Shown piece by piece: positions 1-7,553 of a stretch of DNA of 8,734 nt. A program made the position numbers and the translations under genes. The notes below the pieces were generated by a model. The model made no database searches, was not told the origin of the DNA, and saw nothing but the letters and a program-made list of their open reading frames with translations. Each line of letters opens with the position of its first letter. Position 1 is the stretch's first letter. This DNA comes from Candidatus Kuenenia stuttgartensis (lineage in GTDB: Bacteria > Planctomycetota > Planctomycetia > Pirellulales > UBA1268). The stretch is taken from positions 1-8,734 of the forward strand of contig CAMCPF010000105.1 of the NCBI GenBank assembly GCA_945876515.1. Reading direction: 5' to 3'.

Positions 1-2
1 TC

Positions 3-74
3 CACGATCCGGCCACGGGGAAGGAGACCACCGTCACGTGCCCACCCCCGACCAGCCCGCCCGGGCCCCACTGA
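3..74 (+). CDS. Possible C-terminal tail of a gene entering from the left (partial)
   Basis: An open frame runs from the window edge to a TGA at 72-74. It would encode a short tail that begins HDPATGKETTVTC and ends in a Pro-rich stretch. It would converge on the esterase gene, whose stop is at 133-135. The only support is the absence of stops over 23 codons and a plausible amino acid mix, which is weak evidence in GC-rich DNA. No domain can be recognised and no function is assigned. It could equally be non-coding. Confidence 0.2.
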   Translation, partial: HDPATGKETTVTCPPPTSPPGPH

Positions 75-132
75 ACGGCTGTCGCCAGATCAAGCCAGGA
101 TCACGATGGGCCACGAGCCGGCTCGAGGTTCG

Positions 133-1932
133 TCATGGCTTCGGCTTTCCGAGGGTCTCGAGGCGTTCCATGATGTCGATCGCTCGCTTGGCCTCCTCGG
201 TGCGGCGGTATTGAAGGCGGGCTTTACCGTCCGCCTCCCATTGTCGGGAGAATTCCTTCGTCAGGCCCTTGTCCGTCAGGTCGTCGCTTTCGGGCAGATC
301 CCAGGAGTCGGTGCGGAACTCGGGGAGCGCCATGTCCTGGTGCCCCTGCACCTTGAGATTGCCCATCGGGGCGTGCCCCCAGGCATACCGCAGGGCGACG
401 GGCTGGGGCACGAGCGGACTCCAGACGTGGATGATCTTGGCGGCGTCCCAAAACGAGCCCTTGGTCGAGTTGCGGGCGTAAGCCTTGTAAAACTTGCCGT
501 CGTCGCCTGCGAGTGAGAACCCTTCGAGGATGGTTCCCGAGTCGTCGCGATGCACGCGGACGTCGAAGGTGAGAATCATTTCATCTCCTTCGGTGGTCAC
601 GGAAAGCAACTTCGCTTCTTGCCACTGAGCTTTCCGGTCATAGATCTTGTTCAGGGCCCACCGTGCCGCACGCTGGCCATGTTCGACCTTTTTTTCCGGG
701 TGAAGTCCCGCCACCTGCACGTCGTAGGCGGGAATGTACCCGCTGTTTGTCGGATCATTGAGATCGGTGACGCCGAGTCGCTGGGCCTCGCGGATGAAAG
801 CCGGCCCCGGAGGCTGGATTTCGAAATCTTCTTCTGATTGCGGCCGTGCTCCGGCGCAGAAACCGATCACGCCGTAGGCGATGGTTGGATCCTTGAAATC
901 CTCACGCACTCCTTCGATGAGCGCCTTGGTCATCCAGCGGTAGAACTTCGGCCGACAGTTGCCTGTCATGGCGTTGTTGTGGCCGTGGTGCAGGAGCACA
1001 CCTTTGATGTTGAAGCCCTTGAACACCCCAAACATCCCGTTGTAGACGCTGCCGGGGTGGCTGGGGCTTTTGCCCGGAATGTTCCACGACCGGACGTTCT
1101 CGGCGTGCTCCGGTCTCTTGGGCCATTGGTCTTCCGGCAACTTTTTGTCCCGGGCACGCTTCAGCTCGATCTCCCACGTCTTGAGTGCTTCCGCCCGCAG
1201 GTCGAAGGTGGCCCGCAGGGCGGCGATGTGCTCCACGAGTGCCTTACCGGAGGGGAGTTCCTGGAACTTCCGGATGGGGACGAGCGCCTCCATCGACGCC
1301 CCACCGCGGGAGTTTTTGATCACGCCGATGGGGATTCCCAAGGAGCGCTGGATCTGCGACCCGAAGACATACCCGATCGCGGAAAACTCGAGGGCGGTCT
1401 CCGGGCTCGACGTCACCCACCCGCCGGTATCGATGGTGGTGCGGTCGATGTCGTCCGGCAGGTCGGCCTGTTCGTTGGTGGTGATGGAGAAGAGCCGCAG
1501 GTTCGGCAGGTTTGCCTGGAGGGATTCGGTGTCTCGGCGCTGCACTTTGCCAAGCGGAAACGCCATGTTGCTCTGGCCATACAGCACCCACACGTCGCCG
1601 ACGACGATGTTGCCCAGCTCGATTTTTTCCGTGCCGGCGGTGACCGTCAGCGTCTGCGGCTCGGCGCTCGCCTCACGCGCAGGAAACGTCACCTCCCACC
1701 GCCCCTTCTCGCCGGTGGCCTCGGCTTCCGCCCTGTCGCTGCCGAGTTGCACCGCAACCTTCTGGCCCGGCGTGGCCCAGCCCCAGATCGTGATCGGTTT
1801 GCCACGTTGGAGCACCATGTCGCCATCGAAGATGGCGTGCAGCGTGAGCGACGCCCGCTCTTCGGCGTGGCAGGCGCTGGCGGGGCCAGCCAGGACCAGG
1901 ACGACGACGAACGCCGAAGTCAGCGTCTTCAT
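133..1932 (-). CDS. Secreted SGNH-type esterase, sialate O-acetylesterase-like
   Basis: This is a predicted exported carbohydrate esterase of the sialate-O-acetylesterase type, which removes O-acyl groups from sugars or glycans. The start chosen is the ATG at 1932 (599 aa), because MKTLTSAFVVVLVLAGPASA is a clean signal peptide. An in-frame ATG at 1959 would add nine residues in front of it. Residues about 30-110 hold the N-terminal beta-sandwich (MVLQRGKPITIWGWA). The nucleophile block is VWVLYGQSNM (Ser121), followed by the family block IKNSRGGASMEAL at 205-217. The His block is VAGLHPEKK (His411), and the C-terminal segment LRYAWGHAP...FRTDSW is typical of the family. Two blocks are atypical: HHGHNN replaces the usual YQGESN-like motif, and the Asp normally just before His-Pro is absent. 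The tail after about residue 545 is charged. It lies 60 bases downstream of mscL on the same strand. The family assignment is firm; the substrate is unknown. Confidence 0.85.
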   Translation of the reverse strand: MKTLTSAFVVVLVLAGPASACHAEERASLTLHAIFDGDMVLQRGKPITIWGWATPGQKVAVQLGSDRAEAEATGEKGRWEVTFPAREASAEPQTLTVTAGTEKIELGNIVVGDVWVLYGQSNMAFPLGKVQRRDTESLQANLPNLRLFSITTNEQADLPDDIDRTTIDTGGWVTSSPETALEFSAIGYVFGSQIQRSLGIPIGVIKNSRGGASMEALVPIRKFQELPSGKALVEHIAALRATFDLRAEALKTWEIELKRARDKKLPEDQWPKRPEHAENVRSWNIPGKSPSHPGSVYNGMFGVFKGFNIKGVLLHHGHNNAMTGNCRPKFYRWMTKALIEGVREDFKDPTIAYGVIGFCAGARPQSEEDFEIQPPGPAFIREAQRLGVTDLNDPTNSGYIPAYDVQVAGLHPEKKVEHGQRAARWALNKIYDRKAQWQEAKLLSVTTEGDEMILTFDVRVHRDDSGTILEGFSLAGDDGKFYKAYARNSTKGSFWDAAKIIHVWSPLVPQPVALRYAWGHAPMGNLKVQGHQDMALPEFRTDSWDLPESDDLTDKGLTKEFSRQWEADGKARLQYRRTEEAKRAIDIMERLETLGKPKP

Positions 1933-1992
1933 GGGCATCCCATCATTGGGGCGCGGCATGGATCCCCTGCCCGACCACCCGCGGCCGCGGCC

Positions 1993-2457
1993 CTACCGCC
2001 TGGCCAGCGAGTCGCGGATCTCACGGAGCAGCACGACGTCCTCCGGCGGGGCCGGCGGCTCGGTGGCTTTCTGGGCCTCGAACCGGGCCTTGGCCGTGTT
2101 GAGCAGCTTGATCACGGCGAACAGCGCGATCGCCACGAGCAGGAAGTCGATCACGGACTGGATGAACGGGCCGTAGTTGAGGATCGGGTAGTTCTGGAAC
2201 ACCATCTCGGGCTTTCCGTCCACCATCACCATCGTGCCGTCGGGGTTGAGCTTGGGAGCCTCGGTCTTGATCTTGAGGGCGAGGTCGTTGAAGTTCACGC
2301 CATACTTGCTCGTCAGCAGGTTGAGCGGCGGCATGATGATGTTGGCCACCAGCGAACTGATGATCTTGCCGAACGCGGCCCCGATCACGACACCGACCGC
2401 GAGGTCGATGACGTTGCCCCGCATGGCAAACTCGCGAAACTCCTTGAACAGGCTCAT
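1993..2457 (-). CDS. mscL: Large-conductance mechanosensitive channel MscL
   Basis: This is an inner-membrane homopentameric channel that opens under membrane tension and releases solutes during hypo-osmotic shock. The protein is 154 aa from the ATG at 2457. A longer frame reaches 2547, but its extra 30 residues lie before the conserved N-terminal amphipathic helix (MSLFKEFREFAMRGN). TM1 is the family signature NVIDLAVGVVIGAAFGKI (15-32), and TM2 spans about 97-120 (GPFIQSVIDFLL...AVIKLLN). The C-terminal cytoplasmic helix ends in VVLLREIRDSL. The segment between the membrane helices (about 46-96) is roughly 20 residues longer than in E. coli MscL (136 aa) and includes NPDGTMVMVDGKPEM. The gene sits between two genes for secreted carbohydrate-active proteins on the same strand, with gaps of 52 and 60 bases, so it may be co-transcribed with them. 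Confidence 0.97.
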   Translation of the reverse strand: MSLFKEFREFAMRGNVIDLAVGVVIGAAFGKIISSLVANIIMPPLNLLTSKYGVNFNDLALKIKTEAPKLNPDGTMVMVDGKPEMVFQNYPILNYGPFIQSVIDFLLVAIALFAVIKLLNTAKARFEAQKATEPPAPPEDVVLLREIRDSLARR

Positions 2458-2467
2458 AGCTTGGAAG

Positions 2468-2471
2468 CTCC
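2468..2471 (-). promoter_or_regulatory. Likely ribosome binding site of mscL
   Basis: On the minus strand GGAG lies 10 bases upstream of the ATG at 2457, which supports that start over the longer frame. A small inverted repeat, AGCTT-GG-AAGCT (2458-2469), lies between it and the start and partly overlaps it. The role of that repeat, if any, is unknown. Confidence 0.5.
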
Positions 2472-2509
2472 AAAAAGAAGGGTGAACGAACTGGATTGAG
2501 GATGACTGG

Positions 2510-3262
2510 TCACTTGCCGGCCGGGAGCGGCCGCACCCGGATGCCACGATACTCCGCCCACATCGGGGCCCCGGCGTGCAGCTGCAGCGCCAGGATCCCC
2601 TGCCGCAGGGCGTGGGCGTCGTCGTCGGTGAAGTCGAGGATCAAGGTGCCGTTGAGATAGTGCCGGATGTGGTTGCCTTCGGCCACGATCCGGACATCGT
2701 TCCAGTCGTCGAGCCGGAACAGCTTCTCGAATCCGGCCGCGTCGATCAGCTGCCCGGTCACCTGCTTGCCCGCGGCGGTCCACTCGGCCTTCTCGCCCAC
2801 GTTGCAGATCCGCCCCCGCTTGCCCCCCTCGTCGTAGATGAAGCCGGCGACGTTGGGGAGCTTCCGCTCGTTACGAATCTCGTGCTGGTAGCCGCGAACC
2901 ACCCAGGCATTCTTCGGATTGCCCTCGGTGATGTGCTTCGAGCGGTACTGGATCCCGGAGTTGTTGGTGGCATTGCAGCGAAACGAGAGCTCGAGCTCGA
3001 AATCCTCGAGCAGCAGGTCCTCGGCGATCAGGAAGGTGTTGCCGTTGGCCTTGTGCTCCGGCGTGGTCTCGCCGTGAATCACGCCGTCGCGCACGCTCCA
3101 CAGCTTCGGGTCGCCGTTCCAGCCCTCGAGGTCCTTCCCGTTGAAGAGCGTCTGCCAGCCGGCGGCGGGGGCTGCGGCGACGGCGGGCTCGGCGGCCGCG
3201 GGCCGGACGGCGGCGATGGTGGCCAGGATCACGGCCAGCGCGAACGGGACTCGAAGGCTCAT
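2510..3262 (-). CDS. Secreted DUF1080 (3-keto-disaccharide hydrolase-type) protein
   Basis: This is an exported protein of the DUF1080 family, a concanavalin-like beta-sandwich domain that is greatly expanded in planctomycetes. Members are annotated as 3-keto-disaccharide hydrolases acting on oxidised glycosides; the activity here is inferred from the family only. The protein is 250 aa from the ATG at 3262. A TTG directly in front could add one residue, but the ATG is preferred. Residues 1-24 form a signal peptide with a probable AAA|E cleavage. The single domain covers about 36-246: LFNGKDLEGWNG (39-50), LWSVRDGVIHGE (54-65), NSGIQYRS (101-108), GYQHEI (124-129), WNDVRIVAEGNHIRHYLNG (187-205) and GILALQLHAG (222-231), ending in YRGIRVRPL. 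This order and length match stand-alone family members. It is the first gene of the minus-strand group, with mscL 52 bases downstream. Confidence 0.92.
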   Translation of the reverse strand: MSLRVPFALAVILATIAAVRPAAAEPAVAAAPAAGWQTLFNGKDLEGWNGDPKLWSVRDGVIHGETTPEHKANGNTFLIAEDLLLEDFELELSFRCNATNNSGIQYRSKHITEGNPKNAWVVRGYQHEIRNERKLPNVAGFIYDEGGKRGRICNVGEKAEWTAAGKQVTGQLIDAAGFEKLFRLDDWNDVRIVAEGNHIRHYLNGTLILDFTDDDAHALRQGILALQLHAGAPMWAEYRGIRVRPLPAGK

Positions 3263-3265
3263 CAA

Positions 3266-3444
3266 AAATCTCCCTGAGGCTGCAACGAGAGGCTGCGAAA
3301 TCGGCTGTCAGCGTAAGCCGTGCCGCCCCGGTGGGCAATCGCCAGGCCCGGGCGGGGAGGCGGCGGCCGGCGCCCGGGGCCGAAGGCGGCTTGTCCTGCC
3401 AACGCGCGGGACGTGAAGATGGGGCCGCCCGCCCCGGAAGCCCC
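3266..3444. promoter_or_regulatory. Divergent intergenic region, likely holding promoters for both gene groups
   Basis: These 179 bases separate the minus-strand DUF1080/mscL/esterase group from the plus-strand glycan cluster, so both transcription units probably start here. I see no convincing -35/-10 pair. The only repeat noted is GAGGCTGC at 3276-3283 and again at 3289-3296 (period 13), just upstream of the DUF1080 ribosome binding site. The half nearer the glycosyltransferase gene is very GC-rich. An open frame continues through 3331-3444 into the glycosyltransferase, but its translation is low-complexity Arg/Gly/Ala/Pro and is probably not coding. Confidence 0.35.
3269..3275 (-). promoter_or_regulatory. 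Ribosome binding site of the DUF1080 gene
   Basis: On the minus strand AGGGAGA is followed by six bases (TTTTTG) and then the ATG at 3262. It is a good Shine-Dalgarno match at good spacing. The TTG immediately before the ATG is therefore unlikely to be the start. Confidence 0.7.
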
Positions 3445-4602
3445 ATGCCCAAAAGCCTCCCCCGAATCGTCGTCGATCTCGAGAAGCTGCGGCACATCAA
3501 CTGCGGCCTTGGCCGGTTCTCGCTCCACCTCGCCGAAGAACTTCTGAAGGTGGCACCGGGCCGGTTCGAGCCGGTCTTCTTTCTGCCCGCCGGGGCAGAG
3601 AGCCACTTTCCCGGCGGGGGGTTCGAGCGAATCGCGGTCGCACCCTGGAAGAAGGAGGTGCTGCGGCAGTATCTCCGGCCGCTCGTGAGCCCGTTTCTGC
3701 CGGCCGCGCAGGTCGCTCTCTGGCACGTCACCAACCAGATGTCGAAGTACCTGCCGCTCGACCCCCGCGTGCCGGTGCTGCTGACGATCCACGACCTCAA
3801 CTTCCTGCACGAGGCGCCGCACGACGAGCAGGTGGGCAAGATCGCCCGCAAGCTGGCCGATATCCAGGACAAGATCGACCGGGCCGACGCCGTGGTCACC
3901 GACTCCCAGTTCGTGGCTGACGACGTCACCAGCCGCCTCCGGCTCGGCGGGCGACCGATCCACGTGGTGCCGCTGGGTCTCAGCCCGCCGCCGGCTGCAG
4001 CCGCGAGCCGGCCCGCCTGGCTGGCCCCGGGGCCCTTCATCCTCACCGTCGGCAACTGCCTGGCCCACAAGAACTTCCACGTCCTGCTCGACCTGCTCGA
4101 GATGCTGCCGGGCCGCCGGCTGGTGATCGCCGGCAAGAAGGCCACCCCCTACGGTGACTTTCTCGGCCGCGAGGTGTCGCGGCGCCGGCTCGAAGGGCGG
4201 GCGATCCTGCCGGGCGAGGTCAACGACGCCGACCGGCAGTGGCTCTACGAACACTGCGAGGCGTTTCTCTTTCCCTCCCTGACCGAGGGCTTCGGGTTTC
4301 CTGTGCTCGAGGCGATGCAGGCCGGGCGGCCGGTGTTCATGGCCCGCACCACCTGCCTGCCCGAGATCGCGGGCGACCACGGCTTCTATCTCGACTCCTT
4401 CGACGGAGCCGCGATGGGCGCGGCCTACGAGGCCGGCATGGCTGCCTTTCAGGCCGACCCCGGCTTCGCCCCCCGCGCGCGGGCTCATGCCGCCACCTTT
4501 TCCTGGGGGGCCACGGCCCGGGGATACGCCCGCGTGTACGAGTCGATCCTCGGGCAAACCGCCGGGGAAAATGAGGTTTCGGCGGTCGCGGCGTCCTGCT
4601 AA
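3445..4602 (+). CDS. GT4-type glycosyltransferase (GT-B fold)
   Basis: This is a cytoplasmic or membrane-associated glycosyltransferase expected to move a sugar from a nucleotide-sugar donor onto a growing glycan. The protein is 385 aa from the ATG at 3445, with GGAAG just upstream (3436-3440). The frame is open back to a GTG at 3331, but recognisable sequence begins at PRIVVDLEKLRHINCGLGRF, near residue 6. The N-terminal domain carries the acceptor-side GLGRFSLHLAEEL (21-33) and TIHDLNFLHE (114-123). The C-terminal donor domain has ILTVGNCLAHKN (199-210), LVIAGKK (226-232) and the EX7E motif TEGFGFPVLEA with Glu281 and Glu289. All expected elements are present, so it is probably functional. 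It lies 110 bases upstream of gmd, so it may use GDP-mannose or a GDP-deoxyhexose; this is inferred from context, and the sugar cannot be read from the sequence. Confidence 0.92.
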   Translation: MPKSLPRIVVDLEKLRHINCGLGRFSLHLAEELLKVAPGRFEPVFFLPAGAESHFPGGGFERIAVAPWKKEVLRQYLRPLVSPFLPAAQVALWHVTNQMSKYLPLDPRVPVLLTIHDLNFLHEAPHDEQVGKIARKLADIQDKIDRADAVVTDSQFVADDVTSRLRLGGRPIHVVPLGLSPPPAAAASRPAWLAPGPFILTVGNCLAHKNFHVLLDLLEMLPGRRLVIAGKKATPYGDFLGREVSRRRLEGRAILPGEVNDADRQWLYEHCEAFLFPSLTEGFGFPVLEAMQAGRPVFMARTTCLPEIAGDHGFYLDSFDGAAMGAAYEAGMAAFQADPGFAPRARAHAATFSWGATARGYARVYESILGQTAGENEVSAVAASC

Positions 4603-4670
4603 CGTCCTCGCGCTTCGGCGTCGGCCCGGCCCTCATCGGCCTCGTGGCCCCCGCCGTCGGCCCTGTTCAC

Positions 4671-4704
4671 CGCATCGTTTCACCAGGCGCATCGTTTCAC
4701 CAGG
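4671..4704 (+). repeat. Perfect 17-bp tandem duplication in the gmd leader
   Basis: The unit CGCATCGTTTCACCAGG occurs twice with no gap, at 4671-4687 and 4688-4704. The second copy runs into the Shine-Dalgarno sequence of gmd: its last two bases are the first two of GGGAGG. No further copy was noticed in the window. It may be a recent slippage duplication or a doubled regulatory site. Confidence 0.95.
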
Positions 4705-4708
4705 GAGG
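4703..4708 (+). promoter_or_regulatory. Ribosome binding site of gmd
   Basis: GGGAGG lies four bases before the ATG at 4713. It supports that start over an upstream in-frame GTG at 4644. The site overlaps the end of the second copy of the 17-bp tandem repeat. Confidence 0.75.
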
Positions 4709-4712
4709 CTCC

Positions 4713-5744
<1,032 letters not shown>

Positions 5745-5777
5745 GGCCGGCCACGACGCAGGGGAGGCACGGCCTAT

Positions 5778-6719
5778 ATGAGTTCGCTCGCTCGGAAAGT
5801 CCGGCGGTGGTTCGGACCGGCGGCGGAGCCGCCACCGGTGCAGCCCCACCTGCTCCGCCGGCATCGGCCCGATCTCCACCTCCGCGGCCCGCGGCGGGAC
5901 GACTCCCGCGGGCTGATCTCCCAGCTCTGCCGCTACGACACCCTCGACTCGGCCACCTTCCGTCAGTGGGCGGAGGTGCTTTGCGAGCCCTGGCGGCCCC
6001 ATCGCAAGCTTTGGGAACTGGCCTTCATCTGCCAGGCGCTGGAGGAACGCGACATGCTCCGTGCCGGCCGGCGTGGGCTAGGCTTCGCCGTGGGCGCCGA
6101 GAAACTGCCTGCCCTGTTCGCCGCCCGTGGCTGCGAGATCACAGCCACCGACCTGCCAGCCGACGACGACCGTCGCAACCCCTGGGCCAAGTCGGGCCAG
6201 TGGGTCGGGGAATGCGACGCCCTGAATGCGGCCGGCCTCTGCGACCCGGCCGCCTTCCACCGGCTGGTCTCGTTCCGGCCGGTGGACATGAACCCCGTGC
6301 CCGCCGACCTCACGGGCTACGACTTCACCTGGTCCACCTGCTCCTTCGAGCACTGCGGCTCGCTCCAACTCGGCCTCGACTTCCTCGAGCGACAGATGGA
6401 CTGCCTCGTGCCCGGGGGCGTGGCCGTGCACACCACCGAGTTCAACCTCTCGAGCAACGAGGCCACGCTCGCCGACGGCCCCTGCGTGATCTACCGGCTC
6501 CGAGACATGGAGGCGGTCTGCGGCCGGCTCGTGGCCCAGGGCCACCACGTCGAGCCGCTCGACGTGGATCCCGGCAGCCACGGCCTCGACCGCTTCGTGG
6601 ACGAGCCGCCGTACGCCGACTGGCACTCCACGCCCGCGCCCAAGGTCAAGCACCTGCGGCTCAACCTCGCCGGCCATGCCTCCACCTCCATCGCCCTGGT
6701 GATCCGCAAGGCCGGCTGA
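5778..6719 (+). CDS. Class I SAM-dependent methyltransferase-like protein
   Basis: This is a predicted cytoplasmic methyltransferase of 313 aa, probably acting on a sugar or glycan intermediate, to judge from its neighbours. The first 45 residues are basic and Pro-rich. The core (about 95-225) fits a Rossmann methyltransferase. The glycine-rich SAM loop is RGLGFAVGAEKLPALFA (99-115), with the second-strand acidic residue in ITATDLP (Asp125). FTWSTCSFEHCGS (183-195) corresponds to the post-motif region, and DCLVPGGVAVHTTEF (208-222) to the late strand. The SAM loop departs from the common DxGxGxG form: no acidic residue precedes it and the glycine spacing differs. The 220-313 region is unassigned. 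A GGGGAGG lies about 10 bases before the ATG. The protein ends IRKAG, like the next gene. Methyltransferase function is likely; the substrate is unknown. Confidence 0.7.
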   Translation: MSSLARKVRRWFGPAAEPPPVQPHLLRRHRPDLHLRGPRRDDSRGLISQLCRYDTLDSATFRQWAEVLCEPWRPHRKLWELAFICQALEERDMLRAGRRGLGFAVGAEKLPALFAARGCEITATDLPADDDRRNPWAKSGQWVGECDALNAAGLCDPAAFHRLVSFRPVDMNPVPADLTGYDFTWSTCSFEHCGSLQLGLDFLERQMDCLVPGGVAVHTTEFNLSSNEATLADGPCVIYRLRDMEAVCGRLVAQGHHVEPLDVDPGSHGLDRFVDEPPYADWHSTPAPKVKHLRLNLAGHASTSIALVIRKAG

Positions 6720-6722
6720 GCC
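6708..6722 (+). repeat. 15-base gene-end repeat, copy 1
   Basis: AAGGCCGGCTGAGCC covers the last codons, the stop and three further bases of the methyltransferase gene at 5778-6719. The same 15 bases, in the same frame, end the FkbM gene at 7505-7519. The copies are short, so chance in GC-rich DNA is possible. Confidence 0.6.
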
Positions 6723-6778
6723 TGCCGCACCGCTCCCGTTGCTCGCCCGACCACTCACGCCCCAAAGTCGAGCCCGCC

Positions 6779-7516
6779 ATGATGATTTCCTACGCCCAGA
6801 ACTTCGAGGACGTGATCCTCAACCGGGTGTTCCACGCCTGCGACCGCGGCCGCTACATCGACATCGGCGGCTTCGATCCGACCGTGGACTCGGTCACGAA
6901 GCACTTCTACGACCTCGGCTGGTCGGGGGTGAACGTGGAGCCGGTCGAGCGGTTTCACAGGAAGTTCGAGAAGCACCGACCGCGCGACTGGAACCTCAAC
7001 GTGGCCTGCGGCGCGAGCGTGGGGAGCATCGAGTTTCACGAGTGGGGCGACTCCGGGCTCTCCACCTACGTCGAGACCTTCGACCCCAAGGCGGTGGAGG
7101 AGTTCGGCCTGCAGCGCTCCACCCGCACCGTGCCGATGACGACGCTCGCCGAGATCGCCCGACAGCTGCCGCCGGGTGAGGTCGAGTTTCTGAAGATCGA
7201 CGTCGAGGGGGCGGAGCGGGACGTGCTCCTGGGCAACGACTGGCGGTCGTTCCGCCCGCGGGTGATCCTGCTGGAGGCGATCAAGCCGAAGTTTCGGGGC
7301 TGCGACCCCTATTCGTTCGAGCCGGCCTGGTTCGACTGGGAGGGGATCCTGCTCGAGAACGGCTACGAGTTCGCGCTGTTCGACGGGCTGAACCGCTTCT
7401 ACTACCGCCGCGAGGAGCCGGGTCTGCGGGCCCCGCTCTCCTATCCGGCCAACACCACCGACGACTTCGTGCTCGTGCCAGGCCACTACCTGGCGACCCC
7501 GCGAAAGGCCGGCTGA
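6779..7516 (+). CDS. FkbM-family methyltransferase
   Basis: This is a SAM-dependent O-methyltransferase of the FkbM family, which in glycan clusters is generally thought to methylate sugar hydroxyls. The protein is 245 aa from the first of two adjacent ATGs (6779); starting at the second (6782) would remove one residue. The N-terminus SYAQNFEDVILNRVF (4-18) is the hallmark opening of this subgroup. RYIDIGGFDPTVDSVTKHFY (25-44) forms the SAM-binding loop, and GWSGVNVEPV (47-56) the second strand with its acidic Glu54. The family signature FLKIDVEGAERDVLLG is at 137-152. The C-terminal part (FYYRREEPGLR...) is also typical of the subgroup. No strong ribosome binding site precedes it. It starts 59 bases after the previous methyltransferase gene and lies 37 bases before the final glycosyltransferase, an arrangement common in polysaccharide clusters. 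Frame-compatible codons upstream of 6779 are a shadow of the preceding gene. Confidence 0.93.
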   Translation: MMISYAQNFEDVILNRVFHACDRGRYIDIGGFDPTVDSVTKHFYDLGWSGVNVEPVERFHRKFEKHRPRDWNLNVACGASVGSIEFHEWGDSGLSTYVETFDPKAVEEFGLQRSTRTVPMTTLAEIARQLPPGEVEFLKIDVEGAERDVLLGNDWRSFRPRVILLEAIKPKFRGCDPYSFEPAWFDWEGILLENGYEFALFDGLNRFYYRREEPGLRAPLSYPANTTDDFVLVPGHYLATPRKAG

Positions 7517-7519
7517 GCC
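7505..7519 (+). repeat. 15-base gene-end repeat, copy 2
   Basis: This is identical to 6708-6722 and again spans the final Lys-Ala-Gly-stop and the three bases after the stop. Directly after it, CCGGCCCCGC occurs twice (7518-7527 and 7529-7538) in the short gap before the last glycosyltransferase. Confidence 0.6.
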
Positions 7520-7553
7520 GGCCCCGCTCCGGCCCCGCCGTGAAAGACTTCCC

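Noticed and set aside
114..125. 12-base perfect palindrome CGAGCCGGCTCG between the possible left-edge gene end and the esterase stop, considered as a terminator
   Set aside because: It has no loop of its own, so the achievable stem is only about four pairs, and no T-run follows on either strand. Such palindromes are common in this base composition.
106..516. Plus-strand open frame of 136 codons opposite the 3' end of the esterase gene
   Set aside because: The minus-strand frame encodes the conserved esterase C-terminus here (for example LRYAWGHAP). The plus frame has no recognisable content.
1979..1990. 12-base palindrome CCGCGGCCGCGG between mscL and the esterase gene
   Set aside because: It is simple GC repetition with no loop or T-tract, and nothing shows that it is an operator or terminator.
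838..2499. Long plus-strand open frame (553 codons) antisense to the esterase and mscL genes
   Set aside because: It spans two well-supported genes and the gap between them, and its translation is rich in His, Arg, Gly and Asp with no recognisable domain. It is a shadow of GC-rich codon use on the other strand.
3262..4557. Long minus-strand open frame (431 codons) opposite the first glycosyltransferase
   Set aside because: The plus-strand frame carries all GT4 motifs including EX7E. The minus-strand translation has no domain and is a compositional shadow.
5807..6778. Open frame running through the methyltransferase gene and continuous with FkbM, suggesting a 569-residue fusion
   Set aside because: The portion before 6779 is Arg/Pro/Ala-rich nonsense in a different frame from the real methyltransferase. 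The FkbM homology begins exactly at the ATG pair at 6779-6784.
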